This document shows, piece by piece, positions 1 to 8,687 of a DNA stretch of 34,333 bases. The notes under the pieces were generated by a model that saw only the letters and a list, made by a program, of their open reading frames with translations, did not search any database and had not been told where the DNA came from. The position numbers were made by a program, and so were the translations under genes. The stretch's first letter is position 1. Each line of letters starts with the position of its first letter. Where the stretch lies: contig JAIEMG010000136.1 in NCBI GenBank assembly GCA_019752375.1, forward strand, positions 1-34,333. Reading direction: 5' to 3'. The DNA comes from Gemmataceae bacterium (GTDB lineage Bacteria > Planctomycetota > Planctomycetia > Gemmatales > Gemmataceae).

Positions 1-271
1 CGGTCCGCCCCCGCACGACGGCACGAGAAAAATCAGCGACGGAGCTTGACAAAAGCGGTCTCATAGAAGGCGGTTTGCCCGCACCGCCTGAAGGCGGGAC
101 TACGAACAAATGCCAGTAGCTCTGATGTCCGAAAGTGACAGGATTCTGCCGAAAAATGTCTGGGCGCCAAAATTCAGGCTGCTAGACTCTATACACCTGC
201 CGCGGAGTGGTCAGACCAGTTGCCACGGTTTGCTCCCACGGGCCGCCGACCTGCATGAGGGAGAGCACTCA

Positions 272-1666
272 ATGGCGCATCCCACCTGTTCCGAGTTCGC
301 GAGTCTCAGCCGTCGTCGCATGCTGGGTGGTTGCGGGGCCGGTTTGCTTGGCCTGTCGCTGCCGCAGTTCTTCAACTTGAAGAGCCAGGCCGGCGAGCGG
401 CCGACCAGCGATGGCTTCGGCAAGGCGAAGTCAGTCATCGTGCTATACTGCTGGGGCGGCGTCAGCCACATCGACACCTGGGACCCCAAGCCCGACGCTC
501 CGGCCGAGATTCGCGGCGAATTCCGGCCCATCGCCACGCGCACGCCGGGCATTTTCGTCGGCGAACACATGCCGCTCCTGGCGCAGCAGATGAATCGGCT
601 GGCGGTGGTGCGTTCAATCCATCACCGCTGCGGCGCCCACGGCAAGGGCATGTACTGGAACATGACCGGCCACGCGCCGCCGGCGCCGGAAGTGGCCGCC
701 AACCTGCCGCCTTCGCCCAACGACCGGCCCAACATCGGTTCCATCGTTTCGAAGCTCTGCCGGGCGCCCCAGGGGCTTCCGGGTGCGGTGCAGATTCCGT
801 ATCCCCTGGTGGACAACAACACGCTCCAGGCCGGCGATGGCCCCGGTTGGCTCGGCAAGACGCACGCTCCCGTTGTCCTGCGGCCTAATCGCGGCAAGGC
901 GTATGGCGGCGTGTCACGCGATCTTGGCACGCTGGTCCTCGAACCGACGCAGGGTGTCGACGCGGGGCGGCTCCGGGAACGCATGACACTGACGGATCGG
1001 CTGTCGAACCCGCTGAGCCCGACGACTTCCGTTCGTAGCTTCGATCACTTCCGCGACAAGGCGGTCGATTTGCTTCTCAGTCCCAAGGTGCGGGCGACGC
1101 TCGATCTGGATCGTGAAGCGCCGCGGATGCTGGATCGCTACGGTGAGCACATCTGCGGGACCAGCATGCTGCTGGCCCGAAGACTGGTCGAGGCGCAGGT
1201 TCCCCTGGTAACGGTGGTCTGCGCCGCCGGCGACCTGAACGGTTCAGCCGGCGATCACTGGGACACGCATGGCGACAACTTCAATCGCCTGAAGAAGGTC
1301 TTGTTGCCGCCGCTGGAACAAGCCAGCTCTGCCCTGATCGACGACCTTTCCGATCGTGGCTTGCTCGATCAGACGCTGGTCGTCTGGTTGACCGAGTTCG
1401 GGCGCACACCCAAGGTCAGTAGCGCGGGCCGCGATCACTATCCCTTCGCTTATTCGGTGGCACTGGCCGGCGCCGGCATCCGTGGCGGGCAGGTCTACGG
1501 CAGTTCGGACCGGATCGGCGCCCATCCGCGCGATCGTGCCTGTGGGCCGAATGACCTGCACGCGACGATCTACAATGCACTGGGCATTTCGCTGGACACG
1601 CACCTGGAAGACAACCAGGGGCGTCCGCTGGCGCTGACCGATGGCCAGCCATTGCAGCTCTATTGA
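272..1666 (+). CDS. DUF1501 family Tat-exported protein
   Basis: The predicted product is 464 aa. Residues 13-20 read SRRRMLGG and are followed by a short hydrophobic stretch, which is a twin-arginine export signal of the type found on planctomycete DUF1501 proteins. The body carries the family's usual landmarks, VLYCWGGVSHIDTWDPK near residue 60 and a C-terminal LTEFGRTP segment. DUF1501 proteins are distantly related to alkaline-phosphatase/sulfatase folds, but their reaction is not established. An in-frame ATG lies upstream at 110, but the start at 272 is preferred because GAGGGAGAG lies just upstream and the Tat motif then falls near the N-terminus. No DUF1549/DUF1553 partner gene, which often accompanies such genes, is visible in the 271 bases before it. 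Bases 1-271 otherwise show no gene. Confidence 0.9.
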   Translation: MAHPTCSEFASLSRRRMLGGCGAGLLGLSLPQFFNLKSQAGERPTSDGFGKAKSVIVLYCWGGVSHIDTWDPKPDAPAEIRGEFRPIATRTPGIFVGEHMPLLAQQMNRLAVVRSIHHRCGAHGKGMYWNMTGHAPPAPEVAANLPPSPNDRPNIGSIVSKLCRAPQGLPGAVQIPYPLVDNNTLQAGDGPGWLGKTHAPVVLRPNRGKAYGGVSRDLGTLVLEPTQGVDAGRLRERMTLTDRLSNPLSPTTSVRSFDHFRDKAVDLLLSPKVRATLDLDREAPRMLDRYGEHICGTSMLLARRLVEAQVPLVTVVCAAGDLNGSAGDHWDTHGDNFNRLKKVLLPPLEQASSALIDDLSDRGLLDQTLVVWLTEFGRTPKVSSAGRDHYPFAYSVALAGAGIRGGQVYGSSDRIGAHPRDRACGPNDLHATIYNALGISLDTHLEDNQGRPLALTDGQPLQLY

Positions 1667-1719
1667 GTCAAGCGCTTGTCCGTCCCTCGCAAGCACAAGC
1701 GTTCCGGGGTGAAACTCGG

Positions 1720-2487
1720 TTAATGGGCGGGAATCGGCTTGCCCATGCGCGACAGCAGTCGTTTCATGTCTTCCCACACGTCCTTCTTTGCGGCCGGATT
1801 GTGGAGCAAGTAGGAGGGGTGGAATGTGCACAGCACCGGGATGCCGCGATAGTCGTGGAACCGCCCGCGCATCCGGCTGATCGACTGGGTCGTGTTCAGC
1901 AGGTTCTGGGACGCACAGGCCCCCAGGCAACAGATGAACTTCGGAGCAACCAATTCCAGCTGCTGTTCCAGGTATTCCCGACAGTGGGCAGCCTCATCGG
2001 GCAGGGGCGTCCGGTTGCCGGGCGGCCGGCAGCGCAGGATGTTACAGATGTAAACGTCTTCGCGCTTCATGCCGCACGCCGAGATAATACGATTGAGCAG
2101 CTGCCCCGCCGCACCGACAAACGGCTCGCCCCGCGCATCCTCCTCCGCGCCGGGCGCCTCGCCCACGAAGCAAAGATCCGGCAACAGACTGCCGACGCCA
2201 AAGACCGTCTGGGTGCGCGTGGACGCCAGCTCCGTGCAGCGCATGCAGCCGGCGACACGCTGGGCCAAGACCGTCAGTTCCTGTCGGCGCTGGTCCAGGT
2301 CCAAAGTGTTCCGCGGCAAGGACTCTTCGGCAAAAAGCGAGGACGGGCCAGCGCTCGGCGCAGGCTCCGCCGGCTTGATCGGCACCGTCGCCGAGGCCGG
2401 TGCCCATTCCACCCCTGCAGCTTTCAGGCTGGCCAGGTGCTGACGAATCTGACGCGACAGTGGCTCGGCATCGGACGAATCGGCCAT
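1720..2487 (-). CDS. Uracil-DNA glycosylase, family 4 (Fe-S)
   Basis: The 255-aa product removes uracil from DNA, the first step of base excision repair. Motif A is GEAPGAEED (residues 109-117), with [13 protein letters not shown] at 149-161 and the C-terminal catalytic-loop motif HPSYLL at 223-228. Four cysteines at C81, C84, C153 and C169 have the C-x2-C and C-x15-C spacing of the family-4 [4Fe-4S] cluster. The first 75 residues are a proline/alanine-rich extension that the shortest family members lack. The start at 2487 ([10 protein letters not shown]) sits at the edge of a divergent intergenic region shared with the amidase gene on the plus strand. It converges with the DUF1501 gene across a 53-bp gap. 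Confidence 0.93.
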   Translation of the reverse strand: MADSSDAEPLSRQIRQHLASLKAAGVEWAPASATVPIKPAEPAPSAGPSSLFAEESLPRNTLDLDQRRQELTVLAQRVAGCMRCTELASTRTQTVFGVGSLLPDLCFVGEAPGAEEDARGEPFVGAAGQLLNRIISACGMKREDVYICNILRCRPPGNRTPLPDEAAHCREYLEQQLELVAPKFICCLGACASQNLLNTTQSISRMRGRFHDYRGIPVLCTFHPSYLLHNPAAKKDVWEDMKRLLSRMGKPIPAH

Positions 2488-2604
2488 CGCACTCTCCGGA
2501 CATGTCGGGACGCGCTCCGGTCCCGGCGGACCGCCATCTATAATAATATGCCGGTGCCGTCTCGAAGCATCCCGACCAACGCGAACCGCGAGGCAATCTC
2601 CCCG

Positions 2605-3486
2605 ATGGCAGCTTCCACATTTCCCATCGCTCTGGTGCAGATGCGCTGCGAACCGAACCCGCGGGCCAACCTGGACCGAGCCGTCGCGCGGCTGCGCGAG
2701 GCCGCCGCGGCCGGCGCCCGCATCGCCTGTTTGCCGGAGCTGTTCCTGTCGCCCTACTTCTGTCAGCGCGAGGATCCCAAGCTTTTCGACCTGGCCGAGG
2801 CGATCCCCGGACCGACAAGCGAACGGCTCGCACAGGTGGCACGGGAAACGAGTCTGGTAATCGTGGCGTCCCTTTTCGAGCGGCGCATGGCGGGCGTGTA
2901 TCACAACACGGCCATCGTCCTCGACGCCGATGGCAGCCTGCTGGGCCGCTATCGCAAGATGCACATTCCGGATGATCCGCTTTACTACGAAAAATACTAC
3001 TTCACGCCGGGCGACCTTGGGTTTCAGATGTTCCCGACGCGCTGGGGCCGCGTTGGGACGTTGGTTTGCTGGGACCAGTGGTACCCGGAGGCGGCCCGCT
3101 TGACGGCGCTCAAGGGTGCCGACATCCTCTTTTATCCGACCGCCATTGGCTGGCACCCCGCCGAGAAGGCACAGTTCGGTGAGTCCCAGCATCAGGCCTG
3201 GGAGTTGATGCAGCGGTCGCATGCGGTGGCCAACGGCGTCTTCGTCGCCGCGGTCAATCGCGTCGGCCACGAGGGACCGGCCGATGGCGGTCTGGAGTTC
3301 TGGGGCGCATCGTTCGTGTCGGATCCTTCCGGAACCATGTTGAGCCGCGGTTCCCACGACAAGGAAGAGTTGCTCATCGTTGAATGCGACCTGCGTCGAG
3401 TGGAGGACGTCCGCCGAAACTGGCCGTTCCTCCGCGACCGCCGGATCGATGCCTATGGCGACCTGACGCGGCGCCTGATTGATTGA
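2605..3486 (+). CDS. aguB: N-carbamoylputrescine amidase-like nitrilase-superfamily hydrolase
   Basis: The 293-aa product has the full nitrilase-superfamily triad: E45 in LPELF, K118 in YRKMHIPDDP and C155 in LVCWDQWYPE. The string PDDPLYYEKYYFTPGD after the lysine is characteristic of AguB, which converts N-carbamoylputrescine to putrescine, CO2 and ammonia in the agmatine route to polyamines. No agmatine deiminase (aguA) is adjacent, so the pathway assignment rests on family resemblance. An alternative ATG at 2548 would add 19 residues, but it has no ribosome binding site and overlaps a TATAAT-like box at 2539-2547. The conserved domain begins at FPIALVQM right after the chosen start. Confidence 0.88.
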   Translation: MAASTFPIALVQMRCEPNPRANLDRAVARLREAAAAGARIACLPELFLSPYFCQREDPKLFDLAEAIPGPTSERLAQVARETSLVIVASLFERRMAGVYHNTAIVLDADGSLLGRYRKMHIPDDPLYYEKYYFTPGDLGFQMFPTRWGRVGTLVCWDQWYPEAARLTALKGADILFYPTAIGWHPAEKAQFGESQHQAWELMQRSHAVANGVFVAAVNRVGHEGPADGGLEFWGASFVSDPSGTMLSRGSHDKEELLIVECDLRRVEDVRRNWPFLRDRRIDAYGDLTRRLID

Positions 3487-3561
3487 TAGCGAAGGTTTGA
3501 CGCTGGCGTGAGAATGAGTTAGCTTACCTTCAATCCCGAATCGCACAGGAGTGACTCCATC

Positions 3562-3756
3562 ATGGGCCGAGTGACGCGGATTCTGCAGGCAAGCACTCGG
3601 CAGCCCACCGATGGCGCGAAGTCCCACGCTGAAATCAAGCCGGGTACAACCGACCACGACCTGGCACGAGTGATTGCGAGTTGGCCCAACTTGCCCAGGC
3701 ACATCAAACGTGCAATCTTGTCGCTGATTTCCACGGCCTCGCTGCGAGAGGAGTGA
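3562..3756 (+). CDS. Small planctomycete-type hypothetical protein
   Basis: This 64-aa ORF has an AGGAG ribosome binding site 10 bases before the ATG. Its C-terminal half, with DLARVIASWPNLPRHIKRAI, resembles short planctomycete proteins I recall that follow a 'hDLxxVhxxWPxLPxxIRxxI' pattern. No enzymatic motif, signal peptide or membrane segment is visible. It lies between the amidase and the PilZ gene in the same direction. Function is unknown; it may be a small regulatory or recombinase-associated protein, which is inference only. Confidence 0.5.
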   Translation: MGRVTRILQASTRQPTDGAKSHAEIKPGTTDHDLARVIASWPNLPRHIKRAILSLISTASLREE

Positions 3757-3838
3757 GCAGTCCGAGCGTCGATGGCCGGAACGCCGCCCCGAAGCGATCA
3801 TGAGGGGAAGGCCCGGACCGTCGAGGGACGCAACCATC

Positions 3839-4402
3839 ATGTCGCACGATCTCATCGAGCAGACGGAGAAGCGGCTGGCCGAAACGGAGTCGCTGCAGCT
3901 GACACTGAAGGAGCTCCAGCTGGAGCTGACCGCCTACCGCGAGCTGCTCACCCAGAAATTGACGCTGCTGCGGAGCGAGGACGACGGCACCTCGGAAGAA
4001 GCGATCCCCCAGCGCCCCGCGGCACGGACCCCGGAAGCACGCCCCAGCCGCGCCACAGCGGCCGCGCCCGTGGCGACGGCTCCAACCGACGCCGGCGAAG
4101 AACGACGCACCGCACCGCGTCGGCGCGGCAATCCGGTATCGGTGCAGGTGAGCGACGCCAACGCCCGCACCGAGCCATTCCAGGGCTGGGTGGTCGACCG
4201 CTCGTCCGGGGGCCTTCGTCTGCTGGTGGACCAGTCGGTATCTGCCGGAACGGTCTTGAGCGTCCGGCCGACCAAGGCCCATCCGAGTTTTCCGTGGGTT
4301 CAGGTCAAGGTGCGAAGTTGCCGGCCGGAACGCAGCAGCTGGAACCTGGGTTGCCAATTCGTGGCAAAACTTTCCTGGGCAGAACTGCAAGTATTTGGCT
4401 AA
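3839..4402 (+). CDS. PilZ-domain protein with N-terminal coiled coil
   Basis: The 187-aa product begins with a charged heptad-like helix (residues 1-45), followed by an alanine/proline-rich linker (50-87) and a PilZ-type domain (88-187). The domain has the arginine cluster ERRTAPRRR (88-96) and the DRSSGG motif (120-125), the two segments that bind cyclic di-GMP in PilZ proteins. Binding here is inferred from these motifs. The start at 3839 is preferred over the ATG at 3800 because GAGGGA lies about 10 bases upstream and MSHDLIEQ opens the coiled coil directly. A likely role is linking c-di-GMP to motility, surface or secretion control. The next gene downstream is a tRNA. Confidence 0.8.
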   Translation: MSHDLIEQTEKRLAETESLQLTLKELQLELTAYRELLTQKLTLLRSEDDGTSEEAIPQRPAARTPEARPSRATAAAPVATAPTDAGEERRTAPRRRGNPVSVQVSDANARTEPFQGWVVDRSSGGLRLLVDQSVSAGTVLSVRPTKAHPSFPWVQVKVRSCRPERSSWNLGCQFVAKLSWAELQVFG

Positions 4403-4429
4403 CCCCGGCGTCAGTTCCTTGAAAAGCCC

Positions 4430-4458
4430 TTGCTGGCTGTCACCATCGCTTATAAAAT
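4430..4458 (+). promoter_or_regulatory. Candidate promoter of tRNA-Asp
   Basis: TTGCTG at 4430-4435 and TAAAAT at 4453-4458 are separated by 17 bases, placing transcription start about 10 bases before the tRNA. TATAAA at 4451 is an overlapping alternative -10. The -35 match is weak, so this is a position-supported suggestion. Confidence 0.4.
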
Positions 4459-4474
4459 TGCGAGGGTAAGAGTC

Positions 4475-4548
<74 letters not shown>

Positions 4549-4555
4549 CTAGGAA

Positions 4556-4594
4556 GTAGCCGCAGGTCAAGGACTTGCGGCTACAGTCGTTTTT
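4556..4594 (+). terminator. Putative terminator after tRNA-Asp
   Basis: A 9-bp inverted repeat, GTAGCCGCA (4556-4564) with TGCGGCTAC (4576-4584), lies 8 bases past the tRNA and is followed by TTTTT at 4590-4594. The loop is 11 nt. Stem, position and T-run fit an intrinsic terminator, although five bases separate the stem from the T-run. Confidence 0.5.
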
Positions 4595-4677
4595 GGAGTT
4601 TCGCCGGCGGGATTACACTTCACAGGATTTCACACACTCTGTTCCGGGACGGCCTTCGCCCCTGTCTCTGCCAGCGC

Positions 4678-4767
4678 TTACCCGGCCACTGGCTGGCGCT
4701 CCTGCGCCAAGCGAGTCGACAGGACAGATACCAGAGGCCAGTCCCTTGCGACGATGGCCGCCTGCAT
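4678..4767 (-). CDS. Possible 29-aa ORF in debris region
   Basis: On the minus strand an ATG at 4767 follows GGAG with 7 bases between and opens a 29-codon frame (MQAAIVARDWPLV...PVAG). It begins 3 bases after the stop codon of the upstream fragment at 4771, so the two look like consecutive genes of one transcript. The protein is too short to assign. It may be an intact small gene or a leftover of the same degraded element. Confidence 0.3.
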   Translation of the reverse strand: MQAAIVARDWPLVSVLSTRLAQERQPVAG

Positions 4768-4770
4768 TTC

Positions 4771-4985
4771 CTACTCCAGGTCCCATTCATCGTCCTTCAC
4801 ATGCCCATAACGCAATGCAACCTCGATCGGTAGGCTGGCCAGGATGCGGCGGTAGGTTCGGTTGCTCTTGGCCCGCAGTTCCTCGTCTGTTTCCTCGACG
4901 TAGCTGACTCACCAACCTTGGCGTCCGCAGCGACTTGGCGGTTGATGTCCTCACCCCGGCGGGCATGCCGGAGCCCGTCTTGCGG
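4771..4985 (-). pseudogene. Frameshifted 3' remnant of an unrecognised gene
   Basis: Two adjacent minus-strand frames read like one protein tail. The upstream frame gives RHARRGEDINRQVAADAK (about 4985-4915). The other, from 4908 to the TAG at 4771-4773, gives YVEETDEELRAKSNRTYRR and ends in KDDEWDLE. A frame change is needed between them, so the gene is broken, and no start codon is evident. I do not recognise the family. It lies head to head with the DUF3854-like fragment and next to tRNA-Asp, in line with remains of an integrated element. Confidence 0.45.
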
Positions 4986-4987
4986 AA

Positions 4988-5413
4988 ATGGTGAACGAAA
5001 GCCTCGGCGCCAAGCAAGTGCACCTGGCCTTCGATCAGGATGGCAAGCCTGGCACGCTGGCGGCGATGGAAAAGGCGATCCTTGGCCTCACTCTGGCCGG
5101 CTTCGAGGTCCAGCTTGAATGGTGGGATCAAACCCACGGCAAGGGCATCGATGATCTCCTGGCGGGCGGCTTCCAGCCCGAGGTGGTTGGCGGCTTGCAG
5201 GGCCTCGTGCGCGTGCAGAAGCTGCTCACGCCCGCTGCACCGGCAGCATCCGATGCCGAGGAGGAAGAGCCGAAACCGGATCCCTTCCCGCTTGAGGTGC
5301 TGCGGCCGGCGCTGGCGGATTGGACGGCAGTCACGGTCTCGACGGCGTCCAGAGAAGCGTGGACAACGGTGCTCGCCCGCCTCGACACACGCGGGAGATT
5401 TTTGAAACGGTTC
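4988..5413 (+). pseudogene. Truncated DUF3854 / DUF3987-type primase-helicase fragment
   Basis: The frame carries HLAFDQDGKPGTLAAMEKAI and then THGKGIDDLLAGG. The paired acidic site (D-x-D) and the KGIDDLLA motif are typical of DUF3854, a TOPRIM-like domain found in replication proteins of plasmids, phages and integrative elements. It is followed by PDPFPLEVLRPALADW, which resembles the start of the adjoining DUF3987 helicase-like region. Only about 140 residues remain. The expected N-terminal part and nearly all of the helicase are missing, and the frame runs on as unrelated sequence over the 3' end of the kinase gene. It is therefore called a remnant. Family assignment is by remembered motif and was not searched. 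Confidence 0.5.
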
Positions 5414-5454
5414 CGACATGCTTGCCCGGCGGGCTCGAAACGGTGGCGCTCGCT

Positions 5455-8400
5455 CTACGCGGGTGGTTTCATTTCCAGATCGTCGATGAGCTTCTGGAAT
5501 TGCTTGTCGCCGCGCAGCGGCATGAAAAGATCGAGCGTCTTCAGATTGCCGACGTTGGTGAAGCCGAGGCGAACGGCCTCCTGCAAGAGCACGAGGGCCC
5601 GTTGCCGATACTTGTCGGCCGCGGGCTTGTCCTTTTCCTTTTCCGCGACCGGCACGCAGCGCAGCACGATGGTGGCGGCATCGTAATGGGCGTCGGCACT
5701 GGCCGGTAAAAGGCGCGGCAGCTGCTCGGCGGCTTCGACGGCCTGGCCGTGAACGCCCTTCTCGCGAGTGCCAAGCCGGGCGAGCGCTTCCCCTTGCATC
5801 GCGTAGTGATTGCGGAGGAACTGCTTGTAGCGGCCCTGATCGGGCTGCTCCTTGCGCACGCCGTCGAGTAGTTCTTGCGCACGCTGGAAGTGCTTGCGAG
5901 TCTCGGCCAGCGTTCCATTGCGGCTGGCGGCGTTGCCCTGGTTGTCCAGAACGACGGCCAGGATGGCGCGATAGTCGGGCACACGTGGGAAATCGTCGGC
6001 CAGGCGTTGCTGCATCTCCTGGGCCTGGGTGAACTCCTTGATCGATTCCTCGAGTCGTTTTGAATCGCGCAGCAGCACGGTGCCGAGGTTGTTGTGCGCG
6101 TTGGCCAGGTCCTGACGATAGGCGGGCACCAGCGGAAAATCGAGCGTCAGTCGTCGGCATTGCGCCAGGGCCTCGCGCAGCACCTTTTCGGCGCCGTGCG
6201 AGTCACGCAGGTCGCGCAGGGTGTTGCCGAGGTTGCTGTAGACGACGGCCAGCTTCTGCCGGTAGGCGGGCACATCGGCGTACTGATCGGCCAGTGGTTT
6301 GAACCGTTCGAGTGCCATCGCGTACTGGTCCTTGGCCTCGTCGCCCCAGTCCTTGCTGGTCTTGGCAGCGCGAAGGAACATGCCCAGGTCATTGTGGGTG
6401 CCGGCCTCGTCCTCGATGAACTCGGGCCGCTCCTTGCCTCGTTGCCGGGCCAGCGGTTCCTGAATCTTGAGCGCCTCGAGGTAGGCCGAGTGTGCCTGCG
6501 GAAAGCGGTTGTTCAGCCAGTGGATGCGGGCCATCTCATTCGATGTCCGGCCCAGGTCGCGCTGCAGCTCCGTGTTCGTGGGGTCCTTTTCGACGAGCGC
6601 CCGTTGCAGCGTGAAGGCCTGGGTGCAGGCTTTCTCGGCATCGCCCAGTTGATTCAGGGCGCGCAGTGCTTCGGCCCGATGGAAGTACGCCTTCGCCTCG
6701 TCGCGCTGGAATGCGGCGGGATCGGAGTTTCCGGCAGCCAGCTGCTGAAAGAGCCGCGCGGCGGCGGCGAACGACTGCTGTGCTTCCGCGTAGGTGCCGA
6801 GCATCTGCTGGATCTCGCCGACCTGGAGGTACGCCTGGCCCGCCTGCTGTCGGGTCAGCGGATCGACACTATTGGCGTCGAGAAATTTCTGATGAAAGGC
6901 CAGCGCGCGCTGCAGCAGCTTGCGGCGCGTCGCTTCCATTTGCGGGATGTACGCCAGGTCGACGTGTCCCACCTCGCCGAGCATTTCGTTGACGGCCTGA
7001 CGCGCCATCTGGAAGTTCCGCTGCGCCTCGCGCTCGCGGCGGACGGCAAGCGTCTCGTTCTTCTCCGCGATTTCGCGCTGTTCCTTGGCTTCCTTGGTCT
7101 TGATGCGCTCGCCTTCGGCGGCCCTGCGTTCATTTTCGACGGACGCCGCCAGGTCCGCGTTCAGCTTCTTCTCCTGCGCGTTCCACTTCTCGTACAGGAC
7201 ATTCATCGTGATGCTCGCGGCCAGCGAACCAACGAGCGCCAGAGCACTGACGACGATCAGGGCCGCGGCCGCGGGACGACGCCGGGCCCATTTGAGCATC
7301 CGTGCCAACGGTCCCACCGGGCGAGCGAGGATGGGCTGATCGTTGACGAAGCGGTCGAGATCTTCCGCCAGTTCCAGGGCTGTCGGGTAGCGACGCGGCG
7401 GTTCCTTCTCCAGGCACTTGAGGCAGATGGTCTCCAGGTCGGACGGCATCTTGGCCCGCAGCTGATTGGGCGGCACCGGCTCGTTGAACAGGACCTGAAA
7501 CATCGTGTCCATGGCGGTCTCGGCCTTGAACGGCGGCCGAGCAGTGAGCATCTCGTAGAGGATGGCACCCAGGGCGTAGACGTCGGTGGCCGGCCCGATC
7601 AGGTCGAGCTTGCCCTGCGCCTGTTCCGGGGCCATGTAACTGGGCGTGCCCATCACGTCGCCGGTCTGCGTCGGTCCGTCGGACTCGTCGAGGCGCTTGG
7701 CGAGGCCAAAATCGGTGATCTTGAGGGTGCCGTCGTTCGCCACCAGGACATTCGCCGGCTTGAGGTCGCGGTGGATGATGCCCTTCTGATGGGCGACGTG
7801 CATGGCGCGGGCCAGGATGCCGACCAGCCGGGCCGCTTCCTTGGCCGGTTGCGGACTGCTGTCCAGGTGGGCGCTCAGGCTGCGGCCTTCAATGTATTCC
7901 ATCGAGAAGTAAGGCTTGCCGTCCTGATCGCCGACTTCGTAGATCTGAACAATGTTGGGGTGCTGCAAGCGGGCGACGGCCTCGGCCTCGGTCTGGAAGC
8001 GCGCCACGCCCTTCTTGCTGCCGGCGGCGCCCGCGAGGACCATCTTGAGGGCGACGGTACGCTTGAGGGCGCGTTGCCGGGCCTTGTAAACGACTCCCAT
8101 GCCGCCGCGGCCCAGCTCGCCGAGGATGTCGTAACCGGCCACGACCTCCGCCTCGGGTGCCACGAAGCGCGGCAACGGCTCGAAATTGTGGATGTCGGCG
8201 GTGACGTCCATCGGCTGATCGGTGGCACGAGGCTTCATCGAAGGGGTGGGCGGTCCCGTCGCCACCTTCGCGGTGGGGGACGAGGTTTCGGGCGGCGGTG
8301 CGTTCACCGGTGCCGGATCGCGGCGCACTGTCGGCGCTTGCGACGGGCTCGACGTTTCAATCTTCGTGACGGCACCGCACACCGGGCAAACGATCGTGGA

Positions 8401-8475
8401 GTCGGGCGACATGGAGTAGTCGCCCCAGGTGTCTTCCCACTGATGCCCCTTGGGGCAGGTGAAGTACTGTGCCAT
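5455..8475 (-). CDS. Membrane Ser/Thr protein kinase with zinc ribbon and C-terminal TPRs
   Basis: The 1006-aa product starts with a likely zinc ribbon (CPKGH at 7-11, CPVC at 30-33) and a proline-rich linker. The Hanks-type kinase domain spans about 115-380, with GRGGMG (122-127), K144, HRDLKPAN (235-242), DFG (255-257) and APE (282-284), all catalytically intact. One membrane segment lies at about 404-426, followed by a charged coiled coil (430-520) and a long TPR array to the C-terminus. The architecture is common in planctomycetes, with a cytoplasmic kinase and a TPR sensor or scaffold across the membrane (topology inferred). The start at 8475 follows GGAG with 8 bases between; frames starting further upstream run into an ATGACGAAT repeat. 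Substrate unknown. Confidence 0.95.
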   Translation of the reverse strand: MAQYFTCPKGHQWEDTWGDYSMSPDSTIVCPVCGAVTKIETSSPSQAPTVRRDPAPVNAPPPETSSPTAKVATGPPTPSMKPRATDQPMDVTADIHNFEPLPRFVAPEAEVVAGYDILGELGRGGMGVVYKARQRALKRTVALKMVLAGAAGSKKGVARFQTEAEAVARLQHPNIVQIYEVGDQDGKPYFSMEYIEGRSLSAHLDSSPQPAKEAARLVGILARAMHVAHQKGIIHRDLKPANVLVANDGTLKITDFGLAKRLDESDGPTQTGDVMGTPSYMAPEQAQGKLDLIGPATDVYALGAILYEMLTARPPFKAETAMDTMFQVLFNEPVPPNQLRAKMPSDLETICLKCLEKEPPRRYPTALELAEDLDRFVNDQPILARPVGPLARMLKWARRRPAAAALIVVSALALVGSLAASITMNVLYEKWNAQEKKLNADLAASVENERRAAEGERIKTKEAKEQREIAEKNETLAVRREREAQRNFQMARQAVNEMLGEVGHVDLAYIPQMEATRRKLLQRALAFHQKFLDANSVDPLTRQQAGQAYLQVGEIQQMLGTYAEAQQSFAAAARLFQQLAAGNSDPAAFQRDEAKAYFHRAEALRALNQLGDAEKACTQAFTLQRALVEKDPTNTELQRDLGRTSNEMARIHWLNNRFPQAHSAYLEALKIQEPLARQRGKERPEFIEDEAGTHNDLGMFLRAAKTSKDWGDEAKDQYAMALERFKPLADQYADVPAYRQKLAVVYSNLGNTLRDLRDSHGAEKVLREALAQCRRLTLDFPLVPAYRQDLANAHNNLGTVLLRDSKRLEESIKEFTQAQEMQQRLADDFPRVPDYRAILAVVLDNQGNAASRNGTLAETRKHFQRAQELLDGVRKEQPDQGRYKQFLRNHYAMQGEALARLGTREKGVHGQAVEAAEQLPRLLPASADAHYDAATIVLRCVPVAEKEKDKPAADKYRQRALVLLQEAVRLGFTNVGNLKTLDLFMPLRGDKQFQKLIDDLEMKPPA

Positions 8476-8524
8476 GCGAACCGCTCCATTGCCGGGATCA
8501 AGGTCATACGGCGGCCGGCGCCTG

Positions 8525-8587
8525 GTGGAATGACGAATGCCGAAGCCCGAATGACGAATCAATGACCAATGCCCAATGACCAAGGGG
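8525..8587. repeat. ATGACGAAT/ATGACCAAT-type simple repeat
   Basis: Between the divergently oriented kinase and oxidoreductase genes lies a run of loosely repeated words: AATGACGAATG, CCGAATGACGAATCA and CAATGACCAATG. Related sequence occurs at about 10350-10375, 10604-10660, 22372-22430 and 22478-22550. Translated, it yields spurious peptides such as RHSGFGIRHS or MTNQCPMTK, which should not be annotated. Confidence 0.75.
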
Positions 8588-8687
8588 TGAGTGCTAATAT
8601 ACTGCCGACCGCCCGTCCGTTGCCACCGCACGCGACGGACAGTATGATCGGCCTCCGCGATTCCACCCCCTTTGCCTGGAGCGGTTC

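Noticed and set aside
46..74. TTGACA at 46-51 as a promoter for the first DUF1501 gene
   Set aside because: No acceptable -10 hexamer is found at 16-18 bases from it.
6094..8565. Long open frame on the plus strand (823 codons) opposite the kinase gene
   Set aside because: It is the antisense shadow of the kinase-TPR gene, which has all kinase motifs; the plus frame has no recognisable domain.
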